From an uncultured Ruminococcus sp. (GTDB taxonomy: Bacteria; Bacillota; Clostridia; Oscillospirales; Acutalibacteraceae): a stretch of DNA of 34,038 nt. Positions 31,645-34,038 of the stretch are shown piece after piece; positions within the stretch are counted from its first letter, which is position 1, and each line of letters begins with the position of its first letter. A program made the position numbers and the translations under genes. The stretch covers positions 1 to 34,038 of the forward strand of contig CAKSNZ010000022.1 in the NCBI GenBank assembly GCA_934476515.1. Reading direction: 5' to 3'. The notes under the pieces are model-generated. The model had not been told where the DNA came from. It saw only the letters and a list, made by a program, of their open reading frames with translations, and did not search any database.

Positions 31645-31683
31645 AAAAAATCGCCCTTCGGTGTTGGTAGCACCAAAGGACGA
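31645..31683 (-). terminator. Intrinsic terminator of small RNA C
   Basis: TCGTCCTTTGGTG pairs with CACCGAAGGGCGA over 13 bp including two G-U pairs, loop CTACCAA, and is followed by six T on the - strand. Confidence 0.75.
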
Positions 31684-31722
31684 TAATCATTACACAGGGT
31701 GCAATGATACTAGTTCATAGCA
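31645..31722 (-). ncRNA. Candidate small RNA C upstream of the integrase
   Basis: About 78 nt on the - strand from a TTGAAA-17-TACAAT promoter (31757-31729) to an intrinsic terminator (13-bp stem with two G-U pairs, 31651-31683, then TTTTTT). It has no ORF with an SD. It is complementary to the 5' arms of the structured integrase leader (31696-31710), so it could change folding of that leader. Alternatively it is a stand-alone regulatory RNA. Transcription has not been observed. Confidence 0.45.
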
Positions 31723-31790
31723 AGTAATATTGTATCATACCCTTGTAAATTTTTCAATATAATTTACAAGGGATTTTTGCACCCTTTTTT
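31696..31790 (+). other. Three-way-junction leader with terminal U-run before the integrase
   Basis: Three nested perfect stems: P1 AGGGTGCAA (31696-31704) with TTGCACCCT (31777-31785); P2 TGATAC (31705-31710) with GTATCA (31732-31737); P3 CCCTTGTAAAT (31740-31750) with ATTTACAAGGG (31762-31772). P1 is followed directly by TTTTT. As + strand RNA this is a compact three-way junction acting as a terminator 22 nt before the integrase ATG. A 7-codon ORF (MILVHSK, ATG 31704) with AGGG upstream lies in P1/P2. It could act as an attenuator that keeps the integrase low. Confidence 0.5.
31729..31757 (-). promoter_or_regulatory. Promoter of small RNA C
   Basis: TTGAAA (31757-31752), 17-bp spacer, TACAAT (31734-31729) on the - strand, lying inside the P3 loop and P2 arm of the + strand leader. 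Confidence 0.5.
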
Positions 31791-31811
31791 AGATAAGAAA
31801 GGAGCAAGAAG

Positions 31812-33332
31812 ATGAAAAATGCAATGTATTTGAGAAAGTCAAGGCAAGATGAAGGTGGACTTGAAGAAACATTAAGGAAACACAAAGAAATTTTACTTGA
31901 CTTTGCAGTGAAGAACAACATACAAATCTCTGATGATGACATATACGAAGAAACCATTTCCGGTGAAAGTCTATATGCTAGACCGGAGATGTTAAAACTT
32001 CTTCAGAACATTGATAACGGTATGTACAATGCAGTTCTTTGCGTTGATGTTGACCGTCTAGGCAGAGGTGGTATGAGTGATCAGGGCATTATTTTTGAAA
32101 CATTTAAGAATAATGATACAAAGATAATCACACCACGAAAGGTATATGACCTTAATGATGAATTTGATGAGGACAACATTGAATTTGAAAGTTTTATGGC
32201 TAGAAGAGAATTGAAGATTATCAAGAGAAGATTAAAAAGAGGCACTAAGAAGAGCATTGAAGAAGGTTGCTACCTTGCCAATGCTCCATATGGATATAAG
32301 AATACTGTTGTAAATAAAAAGCACACCCTTGAAATTGTTGAAGACGAAGCTAGGATAGTCCGTACTATTTTTGACCTATATGTAAATAAGGGTATGGGTT
32401 GTCAGAACATAGCCTATGCTATAAATGCTATGGGTGCAAAGCCAAGAAGAACAGAACAGTTTGGTAGAACCACTGTAATGTTCATTTTAAAGAATAATGT
32501 GTATATAGGTAAAATTGTGTGGGATAAGAAAACTCACATTAGAAAGAACACCAGAGGCAACAGTAAGCACATTGTAATTTACAATGATAAAGACAAGTGG
32601 ACCGTTTGTGAGGGTTTGCACCCACCTATTATTGATATGGAAACATGGAATAAAGCACAACAGATAATTGCAGAGAGAACGCACCCACCAACAAATAAGG
32701 GTGAAATTAAGAATGTGCTATCTCACCTTATCTACTGTGGGAACTGTGGTGGTCTGATGACTAGGACCATATCAAGAGGTTCTAAAAATGATACTAAAAA
32801 CAAAAAGTATTATTACAGTTGTAAAAGTAAAGGTTGTATCAAAGCTACTCAATGCCACTATGTTGATGATATTGTAATTAATACATTAAGATACAGATTT
32901 AAGGATATGGTTCTTGATATAGCAGAACAAAACAATGTACATTACATAGATTATTCATCACAGATTAAAGGCATCAAGTCTGAACTAAAGAAACTTGATA
33001 CACAACTTAACAGTCTGCATGACCTATTAGAGCAAGGTATATATGATATACCTACATTTATGGATAGGCAAAAAACTATCAATATGAAGAAGTATGAACT
33101 AAACAATCAACTTGACATTATCGACAAAAAGACTTCTGAAAATAAGATGATTGATGAAATTAGTATGATGAACAGAATACAAAGTGTTCTTGATGTGTTT
33201 GATAGAGCAACACCACAAGAGAAGAACCAGCTATTAAGAACCATAGTAGATAAGATAACTTATTATAAAAAGCCTTCTGACCCTACGGATAAATGCCGTC
33301 TTGTTATCACCCTAAAGCCAGTATTCTTCTAG
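31812..33332 (+). CDS. int: Large serine recombinase (phage integrase)
   Basis: 506 residues with AAAGGAG 8 nt upstream. The catalytic domain has Ser10 in YLRKSRQDE, and VDRLGRGG with conserved Arg82/Arg85. A recombinase domain follows (about 155-260), then a zinc ribbon CGNCGG (Cys309/312) with Cys337/342, and a coiled coil of about 375-455. This is the TP901-1/phiC31-type large serine integrase, which recombines short attP and attB sites and needs a separate directionality factor to excise. The gene ends about 40 nt from the apparent attR, as usual for this class. Confidence 0.95.
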   Translation: MKNAMYLRKSRQDEGGLEETLRKHKEILLDFAVKNNIQISDDDIYEETISGESLYARPEMLKLLQNIDNGMYNAVLCVDVDRLGRGGMSDQGIIFETFKNNDTKIITPRKVYDLNDEFDEDNIEFESFMARRELKIIKRRLKRGTKKSIEEGCYLANAPYGYKNTVVNKKHTLEIVEDEARIVRTIFDLYVNKGMGCQNIAYAINAMGAKPRRTEQFGRTTVMFILKNNVYIGKIVWDKKTHIRKNTRGNSKHIVIYNDKDKWTVCEGLHPPIIDMETWNKAQQIIAERTHPPTNKGEIKNVLSHLIYCGNCGGLMTRTISRGSKNDTKNKKYYYSCKSKGCIKATQCHYVDDIVINTLRYRFKDMVLDIAEQNNVHYIDYSSQIKGIKSELKKLDTQLNSLHDLLEQGIYDIPTFMDRQKTINMKKYELNNQLDIIDKKTSENKMIDEISMMNRIQSVLDVFDRATPQEKNQLLRTIVDKITYYKKPSDPTDKCRLVITLKPVFF

Positions 33333-33458
33333 CTTTATCTGTGTTTTATATCTTGTGTAGTGTCTTTCTCCACAACTGTCATATATTCGTTGGGCATCAA
33401 TACAAATAGATTCCTTAGGGTTGCAAGTGGTATGTTCACCAAAAGGACTTTCTGCCAT
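33312..33458 (-). pseudogene. Host gene 5' part, split by prophage integration (hybrid 3' end)
   Basis: 48 codons from ATG 33458 (GGAGG about 8 nt upstream). The first 29 residues (MAESPFGEHTTCNPKESICI, then DAQRIYDSC) resemble the start of a clostridial family with a CNPK...CIDxxRxYDSC motif, usually followed by a conserved Asp/Cys/Glu stretch. Here, after residue 29-30, the reading continues into phage DNA (ERHYTRYKT...) and stops inside the end of the integrase gene. So the right attachment junction seems to lie in this gene, and its C-terminal part should be next to attL. Family recognition is from memory. Confidence 0.6.
33355..33390. other. Probable attR junction
   Basis: The host-like reading stops making sense at codons 29-31 of the split gene (around 33365-33374), 30-50 nt after the integrase stop. 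Serine integrases leave only a few bases of shared core, so the exact crossover cannot be placed from one end. Confidence 0.45.
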
Positions 33459-33462
33459 AAGT

Positions 33463-33533
33463 AAAACCTCCATACATAGTGAAACTTTTGTTTCCGTCAT
33501 TGACGGTGTAACACTATATCATATGGAGGTTTT
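33463..33533. promoter_or_regulatory. Inverted repeat that would sequester the SD of the split host gene
   Basis: AAAACCTCCATA (33463-33474) and TATGGAGGTTTT (33522-33533) pair perfectly over 12 bp, with further CATAGTG / CACTAT pairing inside and a CCGTCA-T-TGACGG hairpin. On the - strand the SD GGAGG of the host gene lies in this stem, 5-13 nt before the ATG, so the leader could hide the SD or act as an attenuator. Confidence 0.5.
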
Positions 33534-33862
33534 CTGATTTTGTGATTGAATAGGTGAATTTTATTTTGTTAATTTTTTGATTGTGGGTTAAGATTAATCA
33601 GTTCTATAAATTAGGGTTTGTCTTTTTAATTTTGATTGTTAGTTAAGGTGAATTTCTTTTTTAGCTTTTATTGAGCATAAATTGAAATTTTCAAAAATAT
33701 CATACCTGATATTATTACTAAAGTGTGGCTTACAGGTGTAGGGTCCAACATCGTTGAACCGAACAAATTAATCTCTTTATCGGCATATTGCCCTATGTAG
33801 ATATTATAAATTTATAGCCTGCAAACAGGACAAAAATCCCATAGGTATCACACTTTCATTAC

Positions 33863-33881
33863 GGGCGAACAATGTTCGCCC
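33863..33881. repeat. Palindrome GGGCGAACAATGTTCGCCC
   Basis: 8-bp arms around AAT, in a much more GC-rich patch than its surroundings. It resembles repeated extragenic palindromes of Clostridia; copy number cannot be judged here. Confidence 0.55.
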
Positions 33882-33948
33882 CTACTGTGCAACTCATAAT
33901 TTTTCTTATGTTTTATAGTTAGAAATATAGAAAAGTTTCAGCTAATAT

Positions 33949-33974
33949 GGAATTGTAAATGAATTTACAATTCC
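33949..33974. repeat. 12-bp inverted repeat GGAATTGTAAAT
   Basis: GGAATTGTAAAT and ATTTACAATTCC separated by two bases; part of the same cluster of extragenic palindromes. Confidence 0.55.
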
Positions 33975-33989
33975 AACCACTCCTTCCGT

Positions 33990-34027
33990 CTTTGCATACG
34001 CAAAGCCACCTCCCTCAGCGAGGGAGG
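33990..34027. repeat. Two adjacent hairpins (CTTTGCATACGCAAAG; CCTCCCTCAGCGAGGGAGG)
   Basis: A hairpin at 33990-34005 is followed by a GC-rich hairpin at 34009-34027, adjoining the previous inverted repeat. The three together look like one composite repeat element that may continue past the window. Confidence 0.55.
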
Positions 34028-34038
34028 CAACAAGGTCT

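Larger units (their letters stand above)
33534..34038. other. Host intergenic region, no gene seen
   Basis: About 500 nt of AT-rich chromosome without a credible ORF. It holds several short palindromes of the kind repeated between genes in clostridial genomes, listed separately, and otherwise nothing I can identify. Confidence 0.6.

Noticed and set aside
31555..31811. IS607-type guide RNA (HEARO/omega) next to the serine recombinase
   Set aside because: The recombinase is a large phage integrase with zinc ribbon and coiled coil, and no TnpB gene is present.
1..34038. tRNA genes and holin/endolysin genes
   Set aside because: No cloverleaf-like sequence was noticed, and no product has a lysin or typical holin pattern; lysis genes probably lie left of the window.

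Overview
The window holds most of one integrated siphovirus-type prophage, followed at the right by about 0.6 kb of host chromosome. The host looks like a low-GC Firmicute of the class Clostridia, perhaps Oscillospiraceae/Ruminococcaceae. Reasons are the AT-rich codon use, Shine-Dalgarno (SD) sites of the AGGAGG/GAGGTG kind, Firmicute phage families (Gp15, GP20, Minor_capsid_1-3, DUF1492, YjcQ, DUF2800, DUF2815), and a flanking gene that resembles a clostridial Cys-motif family. Genus level is not supported. All family names are recognised by eye, without searches.

Layout. Lysogeny genes are on the + strand at the right; lytic genes are on the - strand and read right to left. 31812-33332 is a large serine integrase. 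29577-31554 is the immunity and accessory block: a divergent HTH pair with operators inside both promoters, a short ImmA/IrrE-like peptidase and an HSDR_N-type nuclease. 29335 down to 17566 is the early operon: HNH protein, ribbon-helix-helix protein, small membrane and Cys-rich proteins, DUF2800 nuclease, DUF2815 ssDNA-binding protein, family A polymerase, VapE-type primase-helicase, VRR-NUC nuclease, SNF2-type helicase and a DUF1492/ArpU-like late regulator, closed by a terminator. 16780 down to 1 is the late operon: TerS, TerL, portal, minor capsid protein, scaffold, major capsid, connectors, tail tube, tail chaperones, tape measure, tail hub and the start of a tail-fibre gene cut by the window edge. 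Lysis genes and attL lie outside.

Structure not explained by standard phage genes: (a) a near-symmetric dyad of about 222 bp between the primase and VRR-NUC genes with repeated TGTTTACA octamers, a candidate replication origin; (b) three short promoter-terminator units without an obvious ORF, at 27399-27480 (+), 30342-30413 (-) and 31645-31722 (-), candidate small RNAs; (c) a perfect three-way-junction fold ending in a U-run just before the integrase; (d) two genes inside the late operon with their own terminators (one also with a consensus promoter), classic moron layout; (e) a minor capsid protein with a C-terminal HExxH peptidase-like domain; (f) a 24-codon membrane peptide gene wedged between portal and minor capsid genes; (g) a host gene apparently split by integration at the right end.

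How the parts work together. In the lysogen the + strand repressor, with the ImmA-like peptidase as probable antirepressor, holds the - strand early promoter off through ACGCTTAAAGCGT operators. On induction the early operon replicates the genome and makes the ArpU-like regulator, which would switch on packaging and morphogenesis genes. The late operon contains internal terminators, so read-through, antitermination or extra promoters must exist.
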